From assembly GCA_033439295.1 (NCBI GenBank), contig JAVTLE010000005.1, positions 3,522,501 through 3,586,500 on the forward strand: a stretch of 64,000 nucleotides of DNA. Direction: 5' to 3'. Positions 47,029 to 59,154 of the stretch are shown one piece after another. The DNA comes from Deuterostichococcus epilithicus. Taxonomy: Eukaryota; Chlorophyta; Trebouxiophyceae; Prasiolales; Stichococcaceae. Both the position numbers and the translations under genes were made by a program. Under the pieces are notes generated by a model. The model searched no databases and was not told the DNA's origin. It saw only the letters and a list, made by a program, of their open reading frames with translations. Within the stretch, counting starts at the first letter, position 1; the number at the start of each line of letters is the position of its first letter.

Positions 47029-47610
47029 AGGGTTGGGGAAGAAGTTGGGGCGTGTAGGCCTAGGCTTTGACGAGAGAGTTGCACCACGCAGCACTGATTT
47101 CTCTTTTTGAAGACGTCCATCCGGGCCCAGGGCCGCGACTGCTGCGTACTGTGGGCTGGGTAATCAGATGCTGGATTCCGTGGGTGCATTTGGTGACATT
47201 GCCAAGAATTAGGTAGTCATTTGGCATGGATAGGCCAGTGCCATAGTTGTTTGTGATCAGCAGGGAAGGTGTCAGCTCGCGAATCTGATATGGTCGATGT
47301 GGGGTGGTTTGCCACTGCCAATCCGTGCAGGCAAAACTCTCGACCGCCGACCGATCCGCCAAACATGTGCTGGTTTGGTAATCCATTTTCAAATTTCGAT
47401 GTTCGCCGGCCACTGCGTGCCAGATCGCAGTCCGAGCACGATCTGCACTCGACGAAAGTACTGCGCTGCTCCAGTCTCCGCTACCACGACGCGCAGCGTG
47501 GTCTGAATTGGCTTTCCATTCGCCCCATCTGTCGGCGAGTGCTCGCGCTTGGTCCAGAAACAATACATGGCTTCTTTTCCAGGCTTCCAAGCCGCTGTAT
47601 GATAAGCGCG
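47029..47610. other. Spacer between BTB-BACK gene and GCP2
   Basis: Tail-to-head spacer, no recognised exon. Short frames on both strands (47060-47731 -, 47269-47817 +) lack motifs. Confidence 0.45.
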
Positions 47611-50600
47611 ATGAGCGCGCGGGGACAGCCGGATAGTCTGGAGGCTGCCACACGGGTCTACAGACAGCTGCAGGAGGCAGTATGCGGCCCTGCAGAGCAA
47701 CAAACCGGGGCAGGCAGCGACAAGCGCGCAATCGCTGTGCTGGCGCACGTCATGAAGCCTCAGAGCTACCGGCTGCCAGTCGTGAGTGGCGCAAAGGACT
47801 GGATTTGTTACATGTAGCACTGCTCGTTTGTAGTCGGTTCGATCGTGCATCTCAAGCCCACAGCATGCGCCATCATCAGGCTACAGCTGCATCTTGTGCA
47901 ACTTCGGCTGCCACATTCGTCCATCCTTGCGAAACTGTCATCGTTGCGCACTCTGGCCGCCACTCTCGTGCGCCCGGGCTGTAGCTCGACAGCTGCGAGA
48001 TGCGCAAGGAACTTCAACCCCATGCTCGCTGCACGGTCGCGTGCAGGACGGCCAGGCAGCGCTGCAGCAGCTGGTGCCGAGGGCAGGCAACCCACACAAA
48101 CTGCAGCAGCACTACACGCTTTTGGAGAGCTCTGGGTGCGCTCCTCCACGCATCCAGAGTGCTGCGAGCGAGATGAGCTGCGCGGGCCGCTCGTCTCACG
48201 GGCGTCTAGATGGCTGACGCACGCTGCCCAGGCTGTGGCGACTGGCTGCTAACTGATGGCATCTCAGCCACCTTCCTCCATGCATGCAGTGCACCGCTTC
48301 TGCCGGAGTTTGCGGCACTGCTCCAGGAGCTTAGCCGCAGTCCAGAGGCCGCTGCGGTGCTGTGCCAGCCCGAGCGAGGCGGGTCCGGCGGGGCNGNCNT
48401 GGCCGCGCCGCCCTCAGTCCCGCCAGCATGGGGCAGGCGGCAGCGCCGCTGGCAGCCGCGCCAGCAGCTTGGCAGGCAGCGCCCCCAGCAGTCCGACACA
48501 GAGGCACCGACAGCAGCAGCAGTCTGCAGCCTTCGAGCCGGCGCACAGCCAGCCTGCTTCGCGTGATGATGCCGCGGCCAGGCCGGCGTCGCCGGGGCAG
48601 CTGGGGGCTGCGCCCTCCGCGGCACCGCCGCAGCATGGCGTAGCGGTGTGGACGGAGTCGTTACCGGCGTCCTCACCGCACGGCTCTCCACGCGCCAGTC
48701 GGGACACATTTAGCGATGGGGCGGCGCCAGCAGCGTATTCCGTGCACCGTGCCGGCGCTGGCGGCGAGGCGGCAGCCGACGGTCCGGCCTCCCCCGGCAG
48801 CCGCGCCGGCGNGAGGGCGGCAGGCTTCTTTAGCAGGGGCGGCGGCGACAGCGACAGGGGCAGCAGTGACGCCTCGGCCGCATGGCTGGCGGGCCAGCAG
48901 GGGCCGGGTGAGGGAGGGCGGCACTCCGGCCGTGGTGCCAGCCCCAGGACAAAGGGCCTGTTCGAACGGCAGCCGGCGGCCATGGGTCAGCTGGAGGCAT
49001 CCACGCCCACGGCAGGGGCGGCGGCGGCGACGGCGGCAGAGCCCAAGCACGGGCGGCGGCCCGACAGCGGCCTCTCAGAGGTGTGGGCGCTGGCCGAATG
49101 ATCGTCCGGGGATCCTTCCCGTGGTCTCATCCGGGTCAAGCTGCTGTATTCACCTGCAGGCCTGCACGCTTATAACGCTGGTTGCATCGACCTGTGCCAA
49201 GAAACCAAGACCTGTGCAGCACGTGTTTCAGCACTGACAGGAGACTATGATGCGCGTGATGTGAGCATGCCTCCCGCCCCCATCTGCTGCTGGCGAGCGG
49301 CACCTTCTCCTTCTGCAGGGGGCCGAGGTTGTGCTGTCTGCCGCGAGGGAGGAGAAGGTGGCGCGCGCCAGGCTTGGCGGCAGTACAGACGCAACACGTG
49401 CAGCAGGGCTGAGGACGCCCACCGCCAGCATCCCCGCCCCCGGCGGCGTGCGCACGTGAGCCCGGCAGCCCCGTCTGCAGGTTGCATGTCCACCATCGGC
49501 ACTCACACCGCCGCTCGGGCTGCGGGCTAGACCGCAGGCGGGGCCAGTCGCTGCATGTATGCCAAGGAACCCGACCTTATTGAGAGCGGCTGATGTGCCG
49601 ACGGCGGCCGGCTGACTCTCCTCAACCTCATGTGCTGGTTCGGCCCCGCAGAACGGCTGCTGCGTCGGCGGCGGCGCCCGGGGGATGGACGCCGGCAGCA
49701 GGAGGCGCCGGCGCTGCACTCAATGGCAGCGGCCCGCCCAGCCGGCCCGTCAGCGACCACGGCAACCCGCTGTTCGGCCAGGTGCCGCGTGTGCCGCATT
49801 GTTTATGCCAAGCCGAGGTTGCTGTCGTGCGAGTGCACGCCTGCCTGCCTGAAAATGGACCTTGGAGCTTGCAGACAGCAGAGAGCTCGCACATGCGCTC
49901 GATTGTGCAAACTCCCAATTTCAACTTGGACTTCAGCTGTGACTGTATGAATCAGGCCGACTCGGTCGGCCGTGCGTTCTCAACTCTCATGGCTGAGCTC
50001 GGAGCATCCATTTCTCAACCTGCAGGAAGCGGCGACGCCACTGCCCAAGTCGTGGCGCGCCGTCGGCGGCGCGGGCACGGGGCGTGGCGGGGCGGCAGCG
50101 GCGGCGGCGGCGGCGCGGCCCGGCGGTGTGCCCGAGCCGGTGCTGGCCGAAATCGGTGACTTGTGGCACCAGGTGCGAGAATTCAGCGGGAGCTCTCAAG
50201 GAGCTGACTGCGACAAATCAGCCTGGTTACCGCTCACGGGGGGCCCTGGTAGGGAGCTCCCATGCGCGCCACTGGCGGAGGAAGGCAAACTGCTCCTGCG
50301 CATTGGGTGCGCTGCAGTCGTCCATCGCAATGCGTCTCCAGCCGCAGTCTCGTGGCCTGACTCGGTCACACGACGTTCGGTCGCACGACACAACAGAGTC
50401 GTGTGTTTGAGGCCTGTTTGCTGCGTTGCCCGCAGTTCCCGCGGCTGCCGGACGTGAGCGCCCCCCCGCCGCCGGAGTGGCACGTCTCGCGGCCGCACCT
50501 CACCGGCTACGCCATCATGCAGGCGTGCCTCCGCTCTGCCGGCTAATGTTACAAGTCGACTGGTCGGGCATTTTATAGGCATTCCTCATCCTGACAGGGT

Positions 50601-53600
50601 TTGCGGGCTGCCAAGCTGCACTCCGTGGGACGCCTCGGGACAGCGCTGGCATTTTGCTGCTGAGCCCCGAACGTTTGGCAGAGCCCTCCACACGGCATCT
50701 TGTTGTAGGAGGCGCAGCCACCAGGCCCCAAACCCATGCTGTGCTTTATGAGCGCAGGCGGCAGAGTCGGAGCGCCCCTCGTCGGCGGGGCCATCGCTGC
50801 ATTCCCTGCCGCTGGAGGTGCAAGACGCCGCTCGTGAGTGCCCGGTAGCCCCTGTAGCAACACCCGAACGCTTCCAATGTTGGCTGCGTCCGCAGCCTTG
50901 CAGCTCGCCTTGGTTGCGTCACAAAGCAAGGAGCCCCTAGGTGGCACAAATCGCCGGCTCGGTCTTGCTGCAAAGGCAGTGTCCGTGAGACTCTGCGCCC
51001 CTTTGAGGGTTCCATTTGTGTAGCCTGCAGGAAACTGGTGTGACGCGCGCCTCTTGATTCACCAACTCGCCGGCTCTCACCACGACCGGTCTCTCCATAA
51101 ATGGCACCTTCGGTGTAGACGACACGGGTGTGTTTCCGGCTGCGCGCAGTGGTGCAGGACCTGCTGTTCGCCTTTGACGGCCTGGACGGACGGCACGTGC
51201 GGGCGGCGCGAGTGGCGGTCGAGGGGCAGCCCCACGTCGGCTTTGCGCTGGAGGCGCCGCCGGGCGGGCGGCTGGACGCGACGCTGGCGGAGCATGTCCG
51301 CATGCTGCTGCCCATCTGGTAATGATATATCTTTTTGGGAAACAATCTATAAGCACGTCTTGCGGCTCGAGTCTGGCTGCTGGTGAACTGGCCGAGGCTG
51401 CAGCGCCTAATCATGCTGCAACTGCCCATGGGGTACACCCATGTCTGGAGCCCGGTTTCTGGGTGCGGCCTGAGTCCGGCACACAGCCCGGCGCTCAGGC
51501 CAGGGCACGGGATGCCACCGCATTGTCGCCCCTGTCCGCAGCGAGTCGGTGGCGACGCTGCGGCGCTTCGTGGACGCGCGCTCGGCGGCGGCGTGGGGCG
51601 GCGTCAGCCACGCCCTGGCGGCGGGCCTGGGGGCGCTGCTGGCCGACTGGGCCCTGTTCCTGGCGCAGCTGGAGCACCGCGCTCTGTGCGGCAGCCTGTC
51701 GCTGCAGGTGCGCCAACCACACTGAACTCACTCTGAAATGATGCCTAGAGATGTCAGTGCGGCAGCCTGTCACTAGAGGTGGGGCGACCACACTGAACTC
51801 ACCGTAAGCTAAATCCTAGAGATCAGCTGGATTGAAATGAGTGCAGCTGGATCACCTCGTGCCGGGCGGCAGCCATCTTGTGAGCGTTCTGTGCGGCGGG
51901 TTGGACTCGTGGACTCGTTTCGTGCCTGCCATCCTGCTGAATGATCGGCTGCGTAGCGACCAATGGCTTTGCAGCTTGCAGCGTGCATTGGGACAGCCGC
52001 TCGAAGTTGTTGCTCCATCTGCCTTGCTCAGGGGTGCCTGGCCTGGGCCGCACCCCCGTTCGTGACTGGTGCAAGTGTGCATTGGCAGCTTGTGCTGCCT
52101 CTACGCGGGGCTCTCAACTTCCACGCGCACGCCGAAGCCAGTCACGGCTGGGGACGTGCCGTTTGTGCCCGCGCATGCGGTCTGCTGACGCGCAGGTCGG
52201 TTGCCCGACATACCACGGCCAGTCCCCCTACAGCAGCTCTCTGGCTGCTGCTACCCGACGACGGCAGCAGGGGGTGCACTACTTCGACCTCCAGCAGAGT
52301 CACGCAGTCTGCTGCTGTCCTGCCTGACACCTGGCATGGCAAAGATAGGTTTGAGACTTGAGGGTTTAGGATTTCCAACCTGTCGCAGGCGCTGGTGTCC
52401 GAGTGCCAGCTGCCGCTGCGCACGCTGCGGCTGCTGGCGGGGCTCGCGGCCCGCGCCGCCGCGACGGGCGCCCGCGGCGCACCGCTGCTCGACCTGCTGG
52501 CGGCCGCCGCCGACAGCGCCGCCGGCGACGCGGCGGCGCGCCCCCGGCTGCGGGCGCTGCTGGAGGCCGCGGCGGCGCCCTACTTCAGGTGCACCCTGTT
52601 CCCTGTTCTTCCTTCACCTTGCATGCATGCGATTGGGGCGGGTGCCTGCCCTTGGGAGCGCTTGCTGCGAGGACGGGAACGAGCCATCAGCCTGCCACTG
52701 CAAGACCAGGCACAAACGTGCGATGCCGTGTCGATGCCCGGCCTGGAATGTCCCGACCTGACCTGGTGCGGTGTGCTGTGCCGCAGTCTGCTGCAGCGAT
52801 GGCTGACGGAGGGCGTCATTGACGACCCCTTCTCAGAGTTCATGGTCTGCGAGCAACCGGTGCGCCGCTCGTGGTTCAAACCCTAAATCCCAAACCTGGA
52901 CTTGTGGATCGTGATATCGTGCACGCGGCTGCGGTGCTGCTCCCGCACTCTGCAGTACTGACCGCCACTGCACGCCTGCGGGTCACAGGTTGCCATGCAT
53001 CAGGAAGCTGTCCTCTTCTTGCTGGCCTCGGGCTGCACAGGCAGTTGTGGCATCGCGTCCGCTTGCAGAACTGCTTTTCTGCCCTGCAGGATGGTCCCCG
53101 CGACTGGCGGCGTTTTGCGCTGGCCACTCGGCCGGCGGCAGGAGCGGAGCCGGACATCGATCCCGGCCAGGAACAGCAGCCGTGCATCGTCGCGGACGTG
53201 CCAGCATTCCTCGCGCGGTCTCAGGCCGCCATCCTGGCCACAGGCACGCAGCGTTTCTTCAACGAGTAGGAACACGAGTAGGAACAGCCTGCACGGTCTC
53301 AGGTCCATGTGGTATCAATGCCGCACACTGGCGAGCACAACACTGGCACTGCGTCCATGGCAGTAACCCCAGGTCGCCAGTGGTTGGTTGGCAGGAGCGG
53401 ACAAGCAGAGGCTGGGTGCGGGGCCGCACGTTACCGCTCCTAGACGCTGCATGTGAGCCGCCGCCGTTCTGAGGTGACTCAGAGTTGCTGACCTGCTTTG
53501 GTTCTGCAGGGCGGTACCTCAACGCAGTGAGGGAGGCGGGCATGTCCATGCCCGCGACGCTGCCGCCGGATGAGCCGCTCGGTGCGCTTGGCGGTGACGT

Positions 53601-56600
53601 CAGAGCTGCAGGGCAGTCATGCATTTGGGTGGCTCGGTCTGCAGTGCAGCACCCCACAAACCTGAGGCTGCCGCCCAATGCCGCGCTGTCAGCAGTTTGC
53701 CCGGTTTGGGCTGCCGCCCGATGCCGCGCAAACGTCAGCATGTCACAAGTTCAATCCAACTCCGGTCCGTGCTTCCGATGCCCTTCTGTACAGAAGTCGC
53801 GCGTGATCGTCCCCGCCACTGAGCGCAGCGCACGGCCCACTGCCACGCAGTGTTTGACGTGCACGGGTCCTTCGAGCGCGCGATCCGGGGGGCGCACGCC
53901 GCGGCCTCCGCCGCGGCGCTGCGCCTGCTGGCGGCAGAGGCGCCGGGCGGCGGGCCGTCGGCGCTGGCGCAGCTCAAGACGCTGCAGCAGGTGCGTGAAT
54001 ACACTCCAAATACCCAAGTTGGTACTAAGAACATTTAAAGTGTGGAGCGCATTGCGGGGCTCGACCGAGGTCTTGGAGGTTGTCGCTGAATGGAAGGAGT
54101 ACTTCGGGTTCCCTGAAGGGTCAGACGCAGCCTTGGTCCACCTTGCACGCTATTTCCCGCCAGGGTCTGGCAGCCACAGCCTTGCGTCCTTGATCCAGCA
54201 TGATGCCTCCGGCCGGTGCCATTGTGCACCACCCATCAATGCTGGAAGAGGTACGAGAGGCTGCTGCCGCCACGGCTCGCATCGCTTTCACGGCATCGAG
54301 CAACAGGATGCTGCGCTGTGCTGCCAACCGGCTTTGAGAGTGCCGTGTTGCTGGCCGTGCGGTCGCCCTTGTGAATATGCAGGTCATGCCTCCCGTGGAT
54401 CGGGCGACAACTGCATGGTCGACCACTCCAGCTCATGACACCGCCTGTCTTGCGGCTGCTCGCAGGTCATGCTGCTGCAGCCGGGCGGCTGGGTGAGCGG
54501 CTTTTTGGAGGCAGCCGCTGCTGAGCTGGCCATGCCCGCGGGCGCGGCGTCGACGGACGTGCTGCGCGGGGTGCTGCTGCAGGGTGGGTGTTTCGAGCCT
54601 CTAAAAGCTGCAATTCAGGACCTTGTGCTGGCGGTCGGTTGCGCTGCGCAGGCGCAGTGAAGCCCTAGGGTGCGAGCCACTGGCAGCGAGCGCACGGACG
54701 GTCCGCCCTGCCATGCCGCACCTCGGGCGACACCGCAACCTGTCGCCAGCTCCAGCCCGCAGCCGTGCTGCAACCGATCCGCTGCGCACTGCGGCGGGCG
54801 TGGTTCCAGACCGGCGCAGGGTTTCAGGCTACCAGAGCGCCGCGAAACGTTGCTGCCTGGCTGGTGCGTCGCAGAGCTGGGTGCGGTAGGGCTGCCGGCG
54901 CAGGCGCTGGCGGCGCTGCGGGTGGTGTGTGACCACCGCAGCGTGCTGGCGATGCACACGCATGCGCAGGAGGGGCCGCAGCGCTTCCTGGCGGCGGCGG
55001 CAGCGGCGCAGGTGTAGCTCGACCGCTCTCGGCATCCCTTCCGGCTCGGAGCACTTCCCACCAATGCTTCCACTCGGGAACAGGCTGTCGTGCTTCCAAG
55101 CAGACTCAGGGCGAGAGGCCTCGTAGGGGTTTCTTGCATAACGCAGCAGTCAGCTGCAAGGCTTTAGGTTGCAAGCCCCTGGATGCTTCTTGGTCTGCAG
55201 CGCCATCTGGGCTTCGTCTGTCACGAAGCAAAGTGGTCCTCAATCAATGGCACCCCATTCCCTCGGCGCATGCCTCGAGCATGGCTGACAGTGCGTCACT
55301 GCCGCAGGGTCAGGCGAGGGCGCTGGGCCGGCAGAGCGGCGCAGGCGAAGGCCGCGCGGATAACGGCGCGGCCGGCCAGCGGGGCAAGGCAGCGCCGGCG
55401 GCGATGCGCGCCCACCTCATGCTGTCGTACAAGGTATGAGACTGCTGTCGCTTGTCATTTTCATGCTGTTGTTCGAGGTGGGACTGCTGCCCAAAGAGCA
55501 AGAGCGGAGCGCTGTGATGTGTCTCGCTGACGGGGGCCCCGCATGGGCTGGGGTCTGACGCGGTCCGCCAGCCGCACCAGACCCGCAGTCATGCACCATC
55601 GCCTCGTTTGCACACGGTGTGCGTGCAGGAGCACAGGACTGTAGATAACGCCATATCAAACAGACGGCGTTGGCTGCCGAGCGTGATGGTAAGCCCTGCT
55701 GGGGATTCACGCTGGCGCGGTACAGCATTTGCACGGATTACGAGCGACATGCGCCCCGAGAGCTCGTCTCACGCTTGACCACCCCTTGTACAGGTGGCAT
55801 GGCCGCTGAGCGTGCTGGTAAGCCCACTGGCGCTGGCGCGCTACCAGGCGCTCTTCCGCCTCCTCTTCGAGTTGGCCGGCGTGCAGCGCGACCTCGCCAC
55901 TGCCGCGTGGCTGCACAAGGCCGTGCGCCGCCTACCGGAGTGCGTATGTTATCGATAGTGTTGTTGTCTACTCGTGGTATGGTGCATCTGTGCCTTGCAA
56001 GGATGGCTCCTGCAAAGGCGGTCGCCAGAACCCCCGTGCTGCATATTGCCGCAGATGTTCAGGAATGAGCTTCCGAGAGGCCATTCCTGAATCAGTTTGG
56101 TCAGTCCTGCACCCGGGCTCAGGCGCGTCACCGGGGCCAGCTGGCAAGGGCGTACGGCAGCAAGTTCACGGTCCCGCCTGTTTGATCATTCAATCATCGT
56201 TGCCCAGACTGTCACCCGCCGGGCTGCCACGATTTCACGTCAAGTCTTATCTGATGCAGCATACCCTATCTCGAATCAATACCTGATCACACATCAAGCC
56301 AGACATGGGGGCTGCAGGGCGGCGGGCCCAGTGGCGGCGGCGGACGGCGTGCGCTGCGCCATGGGCCACGCCTTTGCCCAGCTGCGGCTGTACCTGGCGT
56401 CTGGTGTCGTCGGCCCCGCGCTCGAGGCGCTGCAGAGCGACCTGCTGGCCGCCAAGACCCTGGAGGAGGTGCGGTAGCTGGAGGCTGGAGGTGCCGCCCG
56501 TGCGAGTCTGCCGCTCACGCCCCCGGTGCTGCCTGCATGCGGCTGCAGCGCAGGCCGCCAGCAGGGGCCCAGTTATCAAAACCCTACAAGAATTAAACCC

Positions 56601-58042
56601 CCTGGGCTTGAACAGCCCTAGTGTTGCGACCCCTAACTGACATCGCGTGAGGGGCCGCGGCACTGCCACCAAGCCACAGCTTGAGCCAGCCGCGCATGTA
56701 CCCTCCCACTCATCAGCCCCCTCAAACCAAGCCCATCGCCCTAAACCCCTCAACCCTCTGGCAGGCGGCGGCGGCGCACGAGGCGTGCGTCGAGCGGCTG
56801 CTGCGAGGAGCGCTGCTCGCGCGGCGGCCGGCGGCGCTGCGCCACCTACAGCACTGCCGGGCGCGCGCGTCGGACTTTGCCGCGGCGCTGCTAGCGCCAC
56901 TGCAGGGCGGGGCGACGCTCGGCCGCGGGGCGCGCACAGGTGGGAGCCCTGTGCATGCTGGCCTCACACGCAAGTCGAGGGCTGCATCTCACGTCCGGTG
57001 CGCTGCAAGCGCTGCCGTCTCCTGCTTCTCAGGCGGCCTGCATTTCGCAGCTTCGCCTGGGAACCAGGAGACGGAAGCGCTCGCAGCAGGGCAGGCGCCA
57101 GGCGGGGCGGCTCGCAGGAACGACCAGGCTGCACACATGAGGGATGTGTGCGCCACCACTGCAACGCCTCCTGGCCACACCCAGCATGCAGGCTTGCAGA
57201 CTTGCTGCAGTCTCAGACGGGCAGCCTTGAGGGCACTGTGCGTCTGGCCCCGACACGCAGGCAAGCCGCGGCGGTGGGCCGCAAACCCAAACCCTGAACT
57301 CTACCAACCGGCGCGCAGGCAAGCCGCGGCTGGACCGGCGAAGCCCGNGCGCGGAGGCTGCCGCGGCGTCGCTGCTGGGGCGGCTGGCCGGCGCCGCCTT
57401 CCGGCAGCAGGTGGACGCGGCGGAGCAGGGCTTCGCAGCGGACCTGCAGCAGCTCATCTGCGGTGCGGAGCCTTGTATCAGGAACTAGCTTGTGATCTCC
57501 CTTGGGGCTCTGGTGCAGTCACGGCGGGAGACGGCGGGCGCAGCTCCCGTGCCGGTCTGCAGAGCGCAAGGGGGTGTGAGGCACACTGCCGGCGCTTGCA
57601 CCTGCGCCTCGGGCTTGGGAGCTTCTCGTCTCCGAACATGGACACAACAGACCGAAAAGGTGTACAGGCAGTGCACACCCCCGTTGCATGGGCACGAGCC
57701 AAGCAAGTCGCTGGGCGGCTTGAAGGGTGCTGGCGGCGCTACAGAGAGTGAAGTCTCCGCCCTGACATCAGGGCATCGACACGTCGAGCGGCTCCACAGG
57801 AAAGCGCCGCTGCCGCCTGCCATGCGATATGCATGGCCACTCGCACGTTCATGACTTCAAATCGGAACTTTCTTCCCGCAGAGCTGGCGGCGGCGCACCG
57901 GGCGGCGCGGGAGGAGGGGGCCGCCCCACGCGCCGAGCTGGCCGCGCTGGCGGAGCTCATCGCGGGCCTGGGCGCAGACAATGGGCTGGCCGTCACCGTG
58001 GCGGTGGAGGACGCGCTGGCGGACGCGGGGCTGCATGTCTGA
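47611..58042 (+). CDS. GCP2: Gamma-tubulin complex component 2 (GCP2/Spc97 family)
   Basis: GCP2 pairs with GCP3 and binds gamma-tubulin to form the nucleation template. About 23 exons close in phase, e.g. 47611-47781, 48047-48135, 48290-49080, 49319-49455, 49652-49781, 50026-50172, 50436-50522, 50758-50833, 51150-51318, 51542-51707, 52389-52588, 52787-52859, 53090-53243, 53510-53581, 53851-53990, 54466-54583, 54875-55011, 55308-55433, 55794-55939, 56318-56468, 56765-56939, 57319-57462, 57882-58042. Family landmarks: VSRPHLTG, LVQDLLFAFDGLDGRHV, LPICESVATLRRFVDAR, LAQLEHRALCGSLSLQ, LLQRWLTEGVIDDPFSEFMV, ILATGRYLNAVREAG (N-terminal GRIP domain), LSYKVAWPLSVLVSPLALAR and YQALFRLLFELAGVQ (C-terminal GRIP, gamma-tubulin-binding). 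About 1,250 residues; the excess over usual GCP2 is a low-complexity Ala/Ser/Gly N-terminal segment. Introns at 50523 and 53244 start with GC. Three ambiguous bases at 48395-48399 coincide with a frame change. An upstream in-frame ATG at 47599 is an alternative start. Confidence 0.93.
51686..51827 (+). repeat. 71-bp tandem duplication over a GCP2 exon end
   Basis: GTGCGGCAGCCTGTC recurs 71 bp later, followed by matching CCACACTGAACTCA and CCTAGAGAT blocks. The first copy holds the exon end (CTGCAG) and GTGCG donor; the second has CTAGAG and GTGGGG at the same place. Confidence 0.85.
56575..56760. repeat. Degenerate telomere-type patches in a GCP2 intron
   Basis: AAAACCCTACAAG and TTAAACCCC near 56578-56605 and CCCTAAACCCCTCAACCCT near 56738-56757 lie in the intron just before the exon starting at 56765. 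Confidence 0.75.
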
Positions 58043-59154
58043 CTCTGACTTCTGCAGCGTGTCTCCGCAGCGGGGTTGGCTGCAGCGGGCCATCTTTGCA
58101 GCGGGGCGCTTGGGGACCTGTTGTCTGGGGATGGTGGCGAGAGTGACGCTGCTGGCAGTGGCAGCCTGCCGGGCTGCAAATGAAGATGCGGACAGTCTGT
58201 GCGCACTTGCTGGGTGATGGGTGAAGCCGGACAGTAGCAGCCTGCATTGACGCGTCGCTGCTGCGCCATGCTGTGACGATTGTGGTTTTGCCTTCCCGTT
58301 TGTTGAGGAAAGGAACAAAGTAAATGGTACATCCCTGTGGCTAGGTACTTGCCATCGCAGCACGAGAGGAGTTGGCTGGACCCGAACTTTTTCACGGTTG
58401 GATTCCAGTGGTTCAAAACAGGCGGAAAACTTAAGAGCATGAGTTTGATTTACCGAAGGTGATCAAACTTGAAGCTGGCCACTGTCAGCTGGTGCAACTT
58501 TGATGGATTGGGTACAGTTTGAAAGTTGGGGACTGCGGAATGTTCGAAGGCGCTCAACGATGAGCTGTTTGACTGGCATCCAAAGAATAGCAGCAGGTGC
58601 CGCTAGGTTTGAAGCTTCCAACGATGCGGCACCTGTGGCCCGCGGCTGCTGCCACGAGCCGCCGCCAGCATGCCAACACAACACCAGCTTGTAAATAGTT
58701 GTTGACTGAGATCGACTCAGTCGAGTTCCATTCAACCGCCTCCTGAGGTTCCATGTATGTTCCAACACTTGCACAAGCTGTTCCTTGTTCCTGCTCCTTC
58801 CGCCACTGAGCGACCCACCCAGCACACGGTAAGCTATGCCCACTGCTGTGGCTCCGACCCAGCCACTGACCAGTTGACGCCACTCAGCTGGCGCGCCTAC
58901 CCGCGTCACGACTCAGGACGCCGAAGATTCCCCTGCCGCTTTTCCGCAGCCACTGCACCAGCCGCATTCACGAGATCGCCGTTTTGACACCCACCCCTGC
59001 CCTGCAGCACTGCCTCAGTGCTGCAGCGGTCGTCTGGAAGGAACCGCCATGCCCCTTTCACTCTCCGCGGCGCCGCCGCCGCGCCAACTAAGGTGCTCTC
59101 ACTCTCTGCTTCTCGCATAGGTTTATCAATTGGGGTTCGTACATCATTCGTCCA
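58043..59154. other. Convergent 3' region of GCP2 and the B3 gene
   Basis: No coding exon recognised. TGTAA at about 58689 could end the GCP2 transcript. Frames of 60-148 codons on both strands lack motifs. Confidence 0.45.

Noticed and set aside
50436-50547. Apparent stop of GCP2 at 50547
   Set aside because: The protein family continues past it: VSRPHLTG is followed by SLPLEVQD and LVQDLLFAF in the next exons, in phase if the exon ends at 50522 with a GC donor.
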